64,000 bases of DNA. Source: Halovenus salina. GTDB lineage: Archaea > Halobacteriota > Halobacteria > Halobacteriales > Haloarculaceae. The translations under genes were made by a program, and so were the position numbers. Below are positions 44,895 to 53,290 of this stretch, in pieces. The notes beneath the pieces were generated by a model. That model ran no database searches, was not told where the DNA came from, and saw nothing but the letters and a program-made list of their open reading frames with translations. Each line of letters begins with the position of its first letter. Positions within the stretch are counted from its first letter, which is position 1. Location: the NCBI RefSeq assembly GCF_026410925.1, contig NZ_CP112972.1, positions 2,852,001 through 2,916,000 of the forward strand, written 5' to 3'.

Positions 44895-45334
44895 GCGTTT
44901 TCTTCACCTTCGAGGGCGGCGTCTCTGAGCTCTCGACAGCGCTCGGAGTCGACGGTCAGGTCGGGAACTGGGATGGGCGACTGGTCTTGGTCAATGGCGA
45001 CGAAGACGAAATAGGAGTCGGTCGTCTGCTCGCGCTCGCCGGTGCGGGGGTTCTCGCGGTACACCTGTACCCGGACCCGGATGCTGCTCTTTCCAGTCTC
45101 GTAGGCGTAGGATTCGATAACACAGGTGTCACCCTGTGGGACCGGCCGCCTGAAATCCAGGTCGCTGATGTGAGCGGTGACACAGCTCGCGCCCGCGTGT
45201 CGCATCGCGCTCATCGCGCCGACCTCGTCCATCCACTTCACGACGTTGCCTCCGTGCGCAGTCGCGTGGTTGTTCGTGTCGTTTGGCTGGACCCGCTCGC
45301 GGTTCTCGATGTACGTCTCGCTGACGTTCGTCAT
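44891..45334 (-). CDS. Acyl-CoA thioesterase, hotdog fold (YciA/BACH-like)
   Basis: 147 residues. The hotdog signature N-H-A-T-A-H-G-G-N-V-V-K-W-M-D-E near residue 21 holds the catalytic Asp-type residue; V-T-A-H-I-S-D-L-D-F and Y-E-T-G-K-S-S-I follow as the second and third strands. It hydrolyses acyl-CoA to free acid and CoA. Acidic, no signal. It ends tail-to-tail with the oxidoreductase gene (4-base overlap) and is near an acyl-CoA gene group at 47610-50146. Confidence 0.88.
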   Translation of the reverse strand: MTNVSETYIENRERVQPNDTNNHATAHGGNVVKWMDEVGAMSAMRHAGASCVTAHISDLDFRRPVPQGDTCVIESYAYETGKSSIRVRVQVYRENPRTGEREQTTDSYFVFVAIDQDQSPIPVPDLTVDSERCRELRDAALEGEENA

Positions 45335-45454
45335 AGCTGTTTATCGTCTGTGGGACGTAAAAACGCGGTCCCGATGTGGTCGGTGAGTAAACAATAGTGG
45401 AGTCATGTATCCCTCCGAGATAATTTTATTCCAGTCGCGCCTTTGCTGACATGT

Positions 45455-46492
45455 ATGAAGCAGACTGGGGAAGTCGGGGCAGTCATCGCAGGGACGGTAA
45501 CCATACTCGCCTTTGCATCGATGGTGAACGCCACAGTCGGTGTCGCGCTGGGGGCAATTGTGGTCGTCGGCATGGCGACACAGGCTGGAGCACGGGCGGA
45601 TACACTCGTACTCGGAGGCCTGTCACTCGCCCTAAGCGGCGTATTCGCGACCGTGTTCGACACTTTCCCGGCAGGGGAAGGGGTCGTCGCTGCTGCGGGT
45701 TTCGTCGGCGTGGCCATCGGACTGTTCTTTCAGTGGGCAAACCGCGTTCTCGCACGCTCTAGCGGTGTCGTCCGTCTCATCTGGCGACTTATCCACCTCC
45801 AGTCGACGGTCATCACGATCGTCAAAGTCGCGGTGGTACTTCCGCTGACGTTTGCCGCCGGCGTCGCTGGCGAGGACATCGACGTGTTCGGTGGCCTGAC
45901 GTTTGTCCTGTTTTCGCTCTCGATTCTCGCCGGCTTCTACGCAGTTGACCAGGGTCGGGGACTGCTGTCGCTCAAGACCGACGTTCGCGACTCTAAGTCC
46001 GAGGTCACCGCCACAGTCAACACGGCCCGCTCACAGTCGCTGGGTGCCGGCATCGCCGCCGGCATTCGAGCCGGGAGCGAGCGACCGGTACGTCCCGACG
46101 AGAGCGCAGAGCGCTCCGAGACTGTCAGCCACTCCGAGCCCGATTACGAGACGACACCGACGGCCAGACGTGACGAGCCGAGGCGGACCGACCGTCCGGA
46201 CGAACAGTTCGGCGACCGCTCTGGGACCGACAGCGACCAACCCCGGGAGGCGGAACGACAGCCACCAGCAAACGGCCGCGACCCCGACAGTACACAGTCC
46301 GCGCCACGCGGACGGCCGGCTGACGGTGATGGGCCACGACGGCAGACTGAACCCACGTCGAACAGCCACGAGTTCGGCGGCAACTCACAGCAGTCGACGC
46401 CACAGTCGCGATGGTGTCCTGACTGTGGCACGGAAATCACAGACGGAGAGCGCAGATACTGTCACCAGTGCGCTGCGTTCCTCGGTCAGTAG
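45455..46492 (+). CDS. Polytopic membrane protein with C-terminal zinc ribbon
   Basis: 345 residues from the ATG at 45455. About six hydrophobic segments occupy residues 8-160, followed by a long polar, Arg/Asp/Pro-rich linker and at the very C-terminus W-C-P-D-C-G and Y-C-H-Q-C (residues 320-340), a zinc ribbon. A TATA-like gataatttta (45418-45427) about 30 bases upstream suits a leaderless start. Proteins joining a membrane domain to a zinc ribbon are common but uncharacterised in haloarchaea. Function unknown. Confidence 0.75.
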   Translation: MKQTGEVGAVIAGTVTILAFASMVNATVGVALGAIVVVGMATQAGARADTLVLGGLSLALSGVFATVFDTFPAGEGVVAAAGFVGVAIGLFFQWANRVLARSSGVVRLIWRLIHLQSTVITIVKVAVVLPLTFAAGVAGEDIDVFGGLTFVLFSLSILAGFYAVDQGRGLLSLKTDVRDSKSEVTATVNTARSQSLGAGIAAGIRAGSERPVRPDESAERSETVSHSEPDYETTPTARRDEPRRTDRPDEQFGDRSGTDSDQPREAERQPPANGRDPDSTQSAPRGRPADGDGPRRQTEPTSNSHEFGGNSQQSTPQSRWCPDCGTEITDGERRYCHQCAAFLGQ

Positions 46493-46558
46493 CCCCCAGC
46501 CTATTTTGTCCGGTCGTGCGCGATACTGTTTTCCCGCAGCACTAACTATCCCTGTGTA

Positions 46559-47608
46559 ATGGGTCAGACCGAAGGCAGCAGACGTCGGGCCTTTCTTGTC
46601 GCCGCCGGAACGGTGGCCGTGGCTGGGTGTCTGGAATCGTTTGAGAGCTCGAACGACGGCGCAGCCGACCGAGCGACCGAAGACGGCGAGACAGCCACGG
46701 GGACCGCGACGCCGGAGCCGACCCACCCACTGGCCGACCGGACGGCGACGGTGGCAATCGAGCAGGTCGAGGCAGACCGCGGGCGACTCGAACGACTGCT
46801 CGGTGAGGCAATCGCATTCTGGAACGACAACCACACGCAGTATCTCTCCTACACGACGACACTCGAACACCAGCCCGACGCCGACGACCCGGCGATACTC
46901 GTCTCGGAACTGCCCGCTATCGAGGACTGTGGTGTCCACGACGGCGGCGAGTTCGCCGGCTGTGCGACCTATCTCACGGCCGGTAACGACAACGCCCTAC
47001 CCGCGACGGTCCGTCTTGTCCCGGATTCGAGCGATTGGCTGTACAGAACGGTCATCCAACACGAACTGGGCCACGTCCTGGGACTCGGACACGACGACGA
47101 GCCGGCCACCATCATGGACGACTCGATTGAAGCCCGGTATCCGGAGTTCGAACACCGCCAGGAGATTCTGGACCTGCGCAGGGAGTGGATAAACGAGTAC
47201 AACGCAGGAGCAGACCGTCTCTCGACGGCCTTCGATTACGCCAACGACGAGAACTACGAGGCCGCAGCCGAGCGGTACGACACTGCTGGCGAACACTACG
47301 ACACCGCGGGCGAACTGATTGCATCGGCATCCGAGACCGCCAGCGGACTGACGCCGTTCGAACCGGCTGACCGGGAGCGCCTTATCGAGTTGCTCGACAG
47401 CGAGCGCTCCTTCGTCGAGTCGATGGTGTCGGCGGTCGATCTGCTCCAGCGTGGAAGCAAACAGATTGCGAGCGACGACGGGGGGTACGACACCTACAAC
47501 GAGGGCGTCGACCGCTACAACGCGACGGTCCAGCAGTCACTCCCGGCTACCGAAGCCTACGTCGCGGCCGTCGGCCTGGTCCACATCACCGTCGAGTCAG
47601 GGGAGTGA
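46559..47608 (+). CDS. Metzincin-type zinc metalloprotease lipoprotein
   Basis: 349 residues. S-R-R-R-A-F-L-V-A and A-V-A-G-C form a Tat lipoprotein signal. The catalytic zinc site H-E-L-G-H-V-L-G-L-G-H near residue 168 follows the metzincin pattern HExxHxxGxxH; a Met-turn (I-M-D-D, 12 residues later) is present. The domain is a short matrixin-like protease, preceded by an acidic linker. The C-terminal 160 residues are helical and acidic with an A-E-R-Y-D-T-A-G-E-H-Y-D-T repeat. Predicted extracellular endopeptidase tethered to the membrane. Ends 1 base before the converging MaoC stop. Confidence 0.85.
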   Translation: MGQTEGSRRRAFLVAAGTVAVAGCLESFESSNDGAADRATEDGETATGTATPEPTHPLADRTATVAIEQVEADRGRLERLLGEAIAFWNDNHTQYLSYTTTLEHQPDADDPAILVSELPAIEDCGVHDGGEFAGCATYLTAGNDNALPATVRLVPDSSDWLYRTVIQHELGHVLGLGHDDEPATIMDDSIEARYPEFEHRQEILDLRREWINEYNAGADRLSTAFDYANDENYEAAAERYDTAGEHYDTAGELIASASETASGLTPFEPADRERLIELLDSERSFVESMVSAVDLLQRGSKQIASDDGGYDTYNEGVDRYNATVQQSLPATEAYVAAVGLVHITVESGE

Positions 47609-47609
47609 G

Positions 47610-48080
47610 CTACTCCTTGGCCTCGCGGTTGTAGATGAGGAACTTCATGTCGCCCTCGAAGACGGCGACGTCGTCCTGGTTCGTGACGACGGTGTCGATG
47701 GTGACCATGTCGGCATCCTCGACGCTGTCTATCTCCTTTTTGTCGGTAACTTCCATCTCCATCGAGATGGTGTCGTCCATGAAGACGGGTTCGTTGACGT
47801 CCATGTAGTTCATGCCGAGGAACGCGTAGACGGTCCGCTCGACGATACCAGAGCGGTAGACGAAGCCGGTTGCCAGCGTGAACGTCATCGGACCGTGAGC
47901 TACGCGGGCACCGAAGGGGCCGTCTTCGGCGTACTCGGCGTTGCTGTGGAGTTCCGTCCAGTCGCCGGTGAACATCGAGTGCAGCGTGAAATCCGACTCG
48001 GTGACGGTACGGCCGACTGTCTCGAAGGTCTGTCCGACCTCGAAGTCCTCCCAGTGGTGTGGCTCGTAACTATATGCCAT
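47610..48080 (-). CDS. MaoC-like (R)-enoyl-CoA hydratase
   Basis: 156 residues, hotdog fold. The MaoC signature D-F-T-L-H-S-M-F-T-G-D near residue 31 provides the catalytic Asp-His dyad, then A-H-G-P-M-T-F near residue 61. It hydrates enoyl-CoA with R stereochemistry; roles in polyhydroxyalkanoate supply or in other CoA routes are possible. Divergent from an S-type enoyl-CoA hydratase gene and near a thiolase, so an acyl-CoA pathway is likely. Confidence 0.85.
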   Translation of the reverse strand: MAYSYEPHHWEDFEVGQTFETVGRTVTESDFTLHSMFTGDWTELHSNAEYAEDGPFGARVAHGPMTFTLATGFVYRSGIVERTVYAFLGMNYMDVNEPVFMDDTISMEMEVTDKKEIDSVEDADMVTIDTVVTNQDDVAVFEGDMKFLIYNREAKE

Positions 48081-48163
48081 ACTCGGACTGTCTCACAGAG
48101 GCAGTAAATACGTTCCGTTCGCCTGTCGGTGGAAGTTAAGAGAGCGGACCGACAACAGCGGGT

Positions 48164-48919
48164 ATGAAGACGACGACCGACGACAGCGTGCTCCGAATCA
48201 CCTTCGACCGGCCGGACGCGATGAACGCATTCAACGACGAGGAGGCGGTCGCGCTGGCCGAGGTGGTGGCCGAGGCTGACCCCGAGACACACGACGCAAT
48301 CGTGCTGACCGGCGAGGGCGAGGCCTTCAGCGCAGGGGGTGATATCGAGGCTATGGCCGAGCGCGACGAGCGACCCCGAGAAGCATACGACCGCTACAAC
48401 CGCACCTACGGCCGCGTCGCCGAGGAACTGTTCACCTGTCCAGTTCCAGTCGTCGCCAGCATCAACGGCGACGCCGTGGGTGCCGGGCTGACGCTGACGG
48501 CGCTCTCGGATTTCGCTTACGCCGTCGAAGACGCTACCTTCGGCTGCGCCTTCGTCCACGTGGGGCTGATTCCCGACACCGGCGGCTCGTATCTTCTGCC
48601 GCGGCTGATCGGTCTCCGCGCGGCCAAGCGCCTCGCGTTCACTGGGGCGTATTTCGACGCGAGCGAAGCCGCGGAACTCGGCTTGATTACGGCGGCTGTC
48701 ACGACCGACGAACTCGACGAGCGGGTTTCGTCGCTGGTCGAGACACTCCGTGACCGACCGACTGAAACCATCGGATTCGCCAAACAGGCGATACACGACA
48801 ACCTCGGCCGAGGGTTCGAGGATGCGCTCGACCACGAGGCGATGCTACAGACACAGGCATACAACTCCGAGGCCCATGAGGACGGTGTCGCCGCGTTTCT
48901 CGAACGTGGCGACGAGTAG
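48164..48919 (+). CDS. Enoyl-CoA hydratase/isomerase (crotonase fold)
   Basis: 251 residues from the ATG at 48164. Crotonase signature: F-S-A-G-G-D-I-E-A-M near residue 58 (oxyanion), I-N-G-D-A-V-G-A-G near residue 103, and I-P-D-T-G-G-S-Y-L-L-P near residue 136, where the D-T-G loop replaces the usual catalytic Glu (E144 position), a feature of some members with isomerase or other activity. Likely part of acyl-CoA degradation with the thiolase 45 bases downstream. A ttaaga TATA element precedes the ATG by about 25 bases. Confidence 0.85.
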   Translation: MKTTTDDSVLRITFDRPDAMNAFNDEEAVALAEVVAEADPETHDAIVLTGEGEAFSAGGDIEAMAERDERPREAYDRYNRTYGRVAEELFTCPVPVVASINGDAVGAGLTLTALSDFAYAVEDATFGCAFVHVGLIPDTGGSYLLPRLIGLRAAKRLAFTGAYFDASEAAELGLITAAVTTDELDERVSSLVETLRDRPTETIGFAKQAIHDNLGRGFEDALDHEAMLQTQAYNSEAHEDGVAAFLERGDE

Positions 48920-48964
48920 GCGACGACCCGAGCAGTAAAGTCCCAGCGCTTGCTTCTGACAACC

Positions 48965-50146
48965 ATGGACGAGGCCTACATCGTCGACGCGGTCCGGACG
49001 CCGTTCGGCGAGCAGGACGGTGCATTCAGGGACACACACCCCCAGGACCTGGCGGCAGAACCGCTCCGGGCGCTGGACGACCGAAACGACCTCGGAGGCG
49101 GCGACCCCGTCGAAGACATCATCTACGGCTGTGTCTCGCCGGTCGGCGAGCAGGGGCTGAACATCGGACGCATCGCGCCCCTTGTCGCCGGATGGGGCGA
49201 GGAGATGCCCGGCGTTCAGCTGAACCGGATGTGTGGCTCGGGCCAGCAGGCCGTCAACTTCGCCGCCGCCGAGATTCGGGGCGGGCTCTCGGAGGTGCTC
49301 GTCGCCGGCGGCGTCGAACACATGACCCGTGTCCCACTCGCCAGCGACGCCGACACCGACGGCCAACACTACGCCGACGATGGTATCGTCACGGAGACGT
49401 ACTTCGAGCATTTCGACGAACTGACCACACAGGGTGAAGGGGCCGAACGCATCGCCGAGACCTACGGCCACGGACGCGAGCAGGTCGACCAGATTGCCGT
49501 CGACTCACAGCGCCGCTGGGGCGAGGCCGCCGACGCTGGCGCCTACGACGACCAGGTCGTGCCCGTCGAGACGACCCTCGACGGTGAGGACATCACCGTC
49601 ACCGAGGACGGACACCCCCGGCCGGGGACGGATATTGAGACGCTGGGAGACCTGCCCCTGGTCTTCCGCGAGGAAGGAGAAGGAGTCGTCCACGCCGGCA
49701 ACGCTTCGGGCATCGTCGACGGCGCGGCAGGCGTGTTGGTCGCCTCCGGCGAGGCCTGCGAGGAGTACGGCTGGGAGCCGATAGCCCGAATCGTCGACAC
49801 CCATGTCGTCGGCGTGGACCCGACGACGATGTTGACGGGGCCGATACCGGCGACGGAGACGATTCTCGACGAGAACGACCTCACGGTCGACGACATCGAC
49901 CGCTTCGAGGTCAACGAGGCCTTTGCGCCGGTCGTGACCGCGTGGCTCGACGAGACCGGCGCGGACTGGGAGCGGACGAACGTCTGGGGCGGCGCAATCG
50001 CGCACGGCCACCCGCTCGGGGCGACCGGTGGGGCACTTCTGGGCAAACTGCCGTACCAACTCGCGGAGTGTAACGGCCAGTACGGCCTCGCGACGATGTG
50101 CATCGGCTTCGGACAGGGGATTGCGACGCTGGTCGAACGCGTCTGA
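48965..50146 (+). CDS. Acetyl-CoA acyltransferase (thiolase)
   Basis: 393 residues from the ATG at 48965, a typical thiolase length; frame open a little further upstream without supporting features. Catalytic Cys in N-R-M-C-G-S-G near residue 90, His in N-E-A-F-A-P-V and G-H-P-L-G-A-T-G-G near residue 352, second Cys region M-C-I-G-F-G-Q-G. It makes or splits acetoacetyl-CoA-type substrates. Same strand and close to the crotonase gene, so beta-oxidation-like function. Alternatively it could supply acetoacetyl-CoA for mevalonate, whose kinase gene starts 47 bases downstream. Confidence 0.88.
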   Translation: MDEAYIVDAVRTPFGEQDGAFRDTHPQDLAAEPLRALDDRNDLGGGDPVEDIIYGCVSPVGEQGLNIGRIAPLVAGWGEEMPGVQLNRMCGSGQQAVNFAAAEIRGGLSEVLVAGGVEHMTRVPLASDADTDGQHYADDGIVTETYFEHFDELTTQGEGAERIAETYGHGREQVDQIAVDSQRRWGEAADAGAYDDQVVPVETTLDGEDITVTEDGHPRPGTDIETLGDLPLVFREEGEGVVHAGNASGIVDGAAGVLVASGEACEEYGWEPIARIVDTHVVGVDPTTMLTGPIPATETILDENDLTVDDIDRFEVNEAFAPVVTAWLDETGADWERTNVWGGAIAHGHPLGATGGALLGKLPYQLAECNGQYGLATMCIGFGQGIATLVERV

Positions 50147-50157
50147 TGACCAAACCG

Positions 50158-50167
50158 ATATGTAAAA
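50158..50167 (+). promoter_or_regulatory. TATA box for the mvk-ipk operon
   Basis: gatatgtaaa lies about 30 bases before the ATG at 50193; the thiolase gene ended just before, so mvk has its own promoter. Confidence 0.4.
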
Positions 50168-50192
50168 CAGGCTCGCTCTCACAGGACACGGT

Positions 50193-51179
50193 ATGGTAAC
50201 TGCAAGCGCCCCCGGCAAGGTGTATCTCTTCGGGGAGCACGCGGTCGTCTACGGCGAGCCGGCGGTCCCGTGTGCAATCGGATTGCGCGCGAGCGTGACC
50301 GCCGAGAAGCGCGACGAGGGACTGCGAATCGAGGCCGAGGACCTCTCGCTGTCCGGATTCACCGTCGAATACGACGACGACGAAACTAACCGCCCCGATA
50401 TCGATGTCCCGAACTCGCTGGTCGATGCGGCGATGGGGTACGTCGACGAGGCGGTCGCACAGGTCAGAGAGGCCGCTGACTCGCCCGACGCGGGGTTCGA
50501 TATCACCATCGAGAGCAAGATTCCGCTGGGCGCGGGACTTGGTTCTTCGGCGGCGGTCGCCGCCGCAGCAATCGAGGCCGGGACGCGAGAACTCGGCGTC
50601 GAACTCTCCAAAGCGGAGATCGCCGAGCGAGCCTACCAGGTCGAGAACACTGTCCAAGACGGACAGGCCTCTCGTGCCGACACCTTCTGCTCGACGATGG
50701 GCGGCGCGGTGCGAATCGAAGGCGATGACTGCCAGCGTATCGACTCGCCCGACCTCCCGTTCGTCATCGGCTACGACGGCGGCGCCGGCGATACGGGCGC
50801 GCTCGTGGCTGGCGTCCGCGAGCTCCGAGACGAGTACGACTTCGCCGCAGACACCGTCGAGGCAATCGGCGATATCGTCAGACGCGGCGAGCAGGCCCTC
50901 GCTGCGGAGAATATCGATGAGATTGGGGACCTGATGAACTTCAACCACGGGCTGTTGTCGGCACTGGGCGTCTCCTCGCGGACACTCGATTCGATGGTCT
51001 GGGCGGCGCGTGACGCCGGCGGCCTCGGTGCAAAGCTGACAGGCGCAGGCGGTGGTGGCTGTATCGTCGCCCTCGACGAGACGCCAGAGACGCTGACCGC
51101 ACTCGAGTACACGCCCGGCTGTGAGGAGGCGTTCCGTGCCGAACTTGACACCGACGGCGTCCGCGTCGAATCCGGGTGA
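50193..51179 (+). CDS. mvk: Mevalonate kinase
   Basis: 328 residues, GHMP kinase. Motif 1 S-A-P-G-K-V-Y-L-F-G-E-H-A-V-V-Y-G near residue 4, motif 2 P-L-G-A-G-L-G-S-S-A-A-V-A near residue 112 with the ATP-binding loop, motif 3 K-L-T-G-A-G-G-G-G-C near residue 281. It phosphorylates mevalonate in the archaeal lipid pathway. The isopentenyl phosphate kinase gene follows directly, which places the route in its archaeal form: mevalonate phosphate to isopentenyl phosphate, then to isopentenyl diphosphate. Confidence 0.95.
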   Translation: MVTASAPGKVYLFGEHAVVYGEPAVPCAIGLRASVTAEKRDEGLRIEAEDLSLSGFTVEYDDDETNRPDIDVPNSLVDAAMGYVDEAVAQVREAADSPDAGFDITIESKIPLGAGLGSSAAVAAAAIEAGTRELGVELSKAEIAERAYQVENTVQDGQASRADTFCSTMGGAVRIEGDDCQRIDSPDLPFVIGYDGGAGDTGALVAGVRELRDEYDFAADTVEAIGDIVRRGEQALAAENIDEIGDLMNFNHGLLSALGVSSRTLDSMVWAARDAGGLGAKLTGAGGGGCIVALDETPETLTALEYTPGCEEAFRAELDTDGVRVESG

Positions 51180-51185
51180 GTGCTC

Positions 51186-51944
51186 GTGAGTGAGACACTG
51201 ACTGTCCTCAAACTCGGCGGGAGCGTCATCACGCAAAAAGACCAGCGCGAAACCGTCGACGAGGCTTCGCTCGCACGTGCCTGTGACGCCATCGAGGCCG
51301 TCTGTAAGGACGAGCGGCTCGTCGTCGTCCACGGCGGCGGCAGCTTCGGCCACCACCACGCCGCAGAACACGGCGTCTCGGACACCGATGGCAGCACTGA
51401 CGCAAGCGGGTTGACGGCGATTCACCGCGCGATGGGCGAGCTGAACGAGACCGTCGTCGACGCGCTACAAGAACGGGGGGTGGGTGCGCTTCCCGTCCGC
51501 CCGCTCTCGGTCGCACACCGCGAAGAGGGAACACTCGATCTTCCCGCCGGTTCGGTTGCAGCGATGCTCGAAGAGGGATTCGTTCCGGTCGCCCACGGCG
51601 ACGTTGTCGCCGACAGCGGTCGCGGCGGGACGATACTCAGCGGCGATGATATCGTCGTTTCACTTTCGCGCTCGCTGTTGGCTGACCGGGTGGGGCTCTG
51701 CTCGACTGTTCCCGGCGTTCTCGACACAGCGGGCGAGGTAATCGACCGAATCGACGCCTACGAGGACGTTGCACCGGCGCTTGGCGAGAGCGAGGCGACC
51801 GACGTGACCGGTGGGATGGCGCACAAGGTCTGCCAGCTACTCGACCTCGACGTGCCCGCCTCGATTTTCGACCTGGACGGCCTCGAACGGTTCTTCGAGG
51901 ACGGGACGGCGGGCACCGTCATCGCTGGCGGTGGGTCCGACTGA
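51186..51944 (+). CDS. ipk: Isopentenyl phosphate kinase
   Basis: 252 residues from the GTG at 51186; a GTG at 51180 directly follows the mvk stop, but the GGGTGA six bases upstream of 51186 fits better as a ribosome site. Amino-acid-kinase fold: V-L-K-L-G-G-S-V-I-T near residue 7, H-G-G-G-S-F-G-H near residue 50 with the His that marks this kinase, G-D-V-V-A-D-S near residue 140. It makes isopentenyl diphosphate from isopentenyl phosphate, the last step of the archaeal mevalonate route before IdsA uses it. Confidence 0.9.
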   Translation: MSETLTVLKLGGSVITQKDQRETVDEASLARACDAIEAVCKDERLVVVHGGGSFGHHHAAEHGVSDTDGSTDASGLTAIHRAMGELNETVVDALQERGVGALPVRPLSVAHREEGTLDLPAGSVAAMLEEGFVPVAHGDVVADSGRGGTILSGDDIVVSLSRSLLADRVGLCSTVPGVLDTAGEVIDRIDAYEDVAPALGESEATDVTGGMAHKVCQLLDLDVPASIFDLDGLERFFEDGTAGTVIAGGGSD

Positions 51945-52000
51945 GGGCAGGCGTCCGAACTGTCGGAATTTATTTAATCGTCGTTCTCGATGCAAGAGAT

Positions 52001-53203
52001 ATGACAACTGTCGACGTTTCCGAGAGCCTCACGTATGGGTTCAAACTGTTTGGATATCTTCTTGCCGTCGTCATTCTTGGTGGTGGAGGGATGGCACTCG
52101 GGGGTGCACTCGCTGGCCCTATCGTGCTCGATGGTACTGTCACCGAAGAACTCTCCTCGCCCGAACTACTCGGCGGCGCGGTGCTGGGCGCTCTCGGCCT
52201 GGCCGTCTGGGTTACCGGGACGTTCGGTCTCACCTACAAGCTGCTCGCGGATGCCGTCTCCCGTGGCGTCCCCGAGGACCTCGGTGCCTCCCCTTCTGAG
52301 GAGGAGTCGACAGACCAACAGCACGCTTCGACACAGCCGGCGACCGAACCGGTCGGCCCGTCACCGGGCGAACAGACCGCCCGCTCTTTCGGCCCGGAGT
52401 CGACTGTTCCCGGTGCCTCCGACGTGCCCGACCGCGCGACTTCACCGAGTGACTCCGCGTCTACTGTGGTCACAACGACAGACGACGGAACGACCAACAG
52501 CGAGCCAGAGGCCGACGAAGCCACAACCGACACCAGCGACCAGGCCGATTCCGTCGCCGACGGCCCCTCCGAGACCGAGGAACGGACCGCCGAGGAGATT
52601 GCCTTTGGAGACAACGATGGACCAGACCGGCAGCCGCCGGTCGACGACGCCGTGGCTGCCGATGTGGAGGCGGGGCCGACCCCACCAGACGAGAGCCAGC
52701 CCGCCGACTCTTCGGCGACCGAGGTGACAGACGAGGCCACCGCGGTGAGTGATACGGCCGAGGACGATTCCGGTTTCGAACCGACCGATACCGAGGACGA
52801 TTCCGGTTTCGAACCGACCGATACCGAGGACGATTCCGGTTTCGAACCAACCGATATCGAGGACGATTCCGATTTCGGACCGACCGATATCGAGGACGAT
52901 TCCGACTTTGAACCGACCGATATCGAGGACAGCGGTCCACATGAGGGAGAGAAAGACAGTGAGAACGCTGATGTGGATGTCGCCGCCAACGCGGAGAACA
53001 CGTTTGTCGACGCTGAGGAGTTTGAGGAAGAGACGGCCGTCGATGAGCCAACGCCCGATGATAGTGGCACCGACGAACTCTTTTCCTCCGAGACAGAGGA
53101 GGTTGTCTCAGCCGAGGAGTCTGCCCCAGATGAGGATACCGCAGACGAAGCGACGCTCTCGGACGACGACGGCGAGGCGTCAGACACTGACCCGCTTGCG
53201 TGA
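52001..53203 (+). CDS. Membrane protein with two TM segments and acidic repeat tail
   Basis: 400 residues from the ATG at 52001. Two hydrophobic segments (about residues 15-40 and 56-80) are followed by a 310-residue Asp/Glu/Ser/Thr tail with no basic stretches. In the tail five copies of an 11-residue unit E-D-D-S-G-F-E-P-T-D-T occur, encoded by tandem 33-base repeats (52760-52924). The tail is probably disordered and lies on one side of the membrane. A ttatttaat TATA element (51968-51976) precedes the ATG. Function unknown; next to cheF on the same strand. Confidence 0.7.
   Translation: MTTVDVSESLTYGFKLFGYLLAVVILGGGGMALGGALAGPIVLDGTVTEELSSPELLGGAVLGALGLAVWVTGTFGLTYKLLADAVSRGVPEDLGASPSEEESTDQQHASTQPATEPVGPSPGEQTARSFGPESTVPGASDVPDRATSPSDSASTVVTTTDDGTTNSEPEADEATTDTSDQADSVADGPSETEERTAEEIAFGDNDGPDRQPPVDDAVAADVEAGPTPPDESQPADSSATEVTDEATAVSDTAEDDSGFEPTDTEDDSGFEPTDTEDDSGFEPTDIEDDSDFGPTDIEDDSDFEPTDIEDSGPHEGEKDSENADVDVAANAENTFVDAEEFEEETAVDEPTPDDSGTDELFSSETEEVVSAEESAPDEDTADEATLSDDDGEASDTDPLA
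52760..52930 (+). repeat. 33-bp tandem repeat, five copies, within the acidic-tail gene
   Basis: Units at 52760-52792, 52793-52825, 52826-52858, 52859-52891 and 52892-52924 with a partial sixth of six bases. Copies 1 and 2 are identical; later copies differ by a few bases (for example Thr to Ile, Gly to Asp, Glu to Gly). The length is a multiple of 3, so unit gain or loss keeps the frame. Not a CRISPR. Confidence 0.9.
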
Positions 53204-53290
53204 GCAATTTCGACAGCAACTCTCTCTGGCCGAGTAATTTACAAAGATTCAATATATCCCTGCCCTGAAACACAGACAACGGAACAGTTC

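Noticed and set aside
49911..51425. 504-residue open frame on the minus strand opposite mevalonate kinase and thiolase
   Set aside because: Antisense to three well-supported genes with intact motifs; the product shows no family motif. GC-rich genomes produce such open antisense frames.
52760..52930. Tandem 33-bp repeats as a CRISPR array
   Set aside because: Units abut without spacers, keep a reading frame and encode the repeated acidic peptide.
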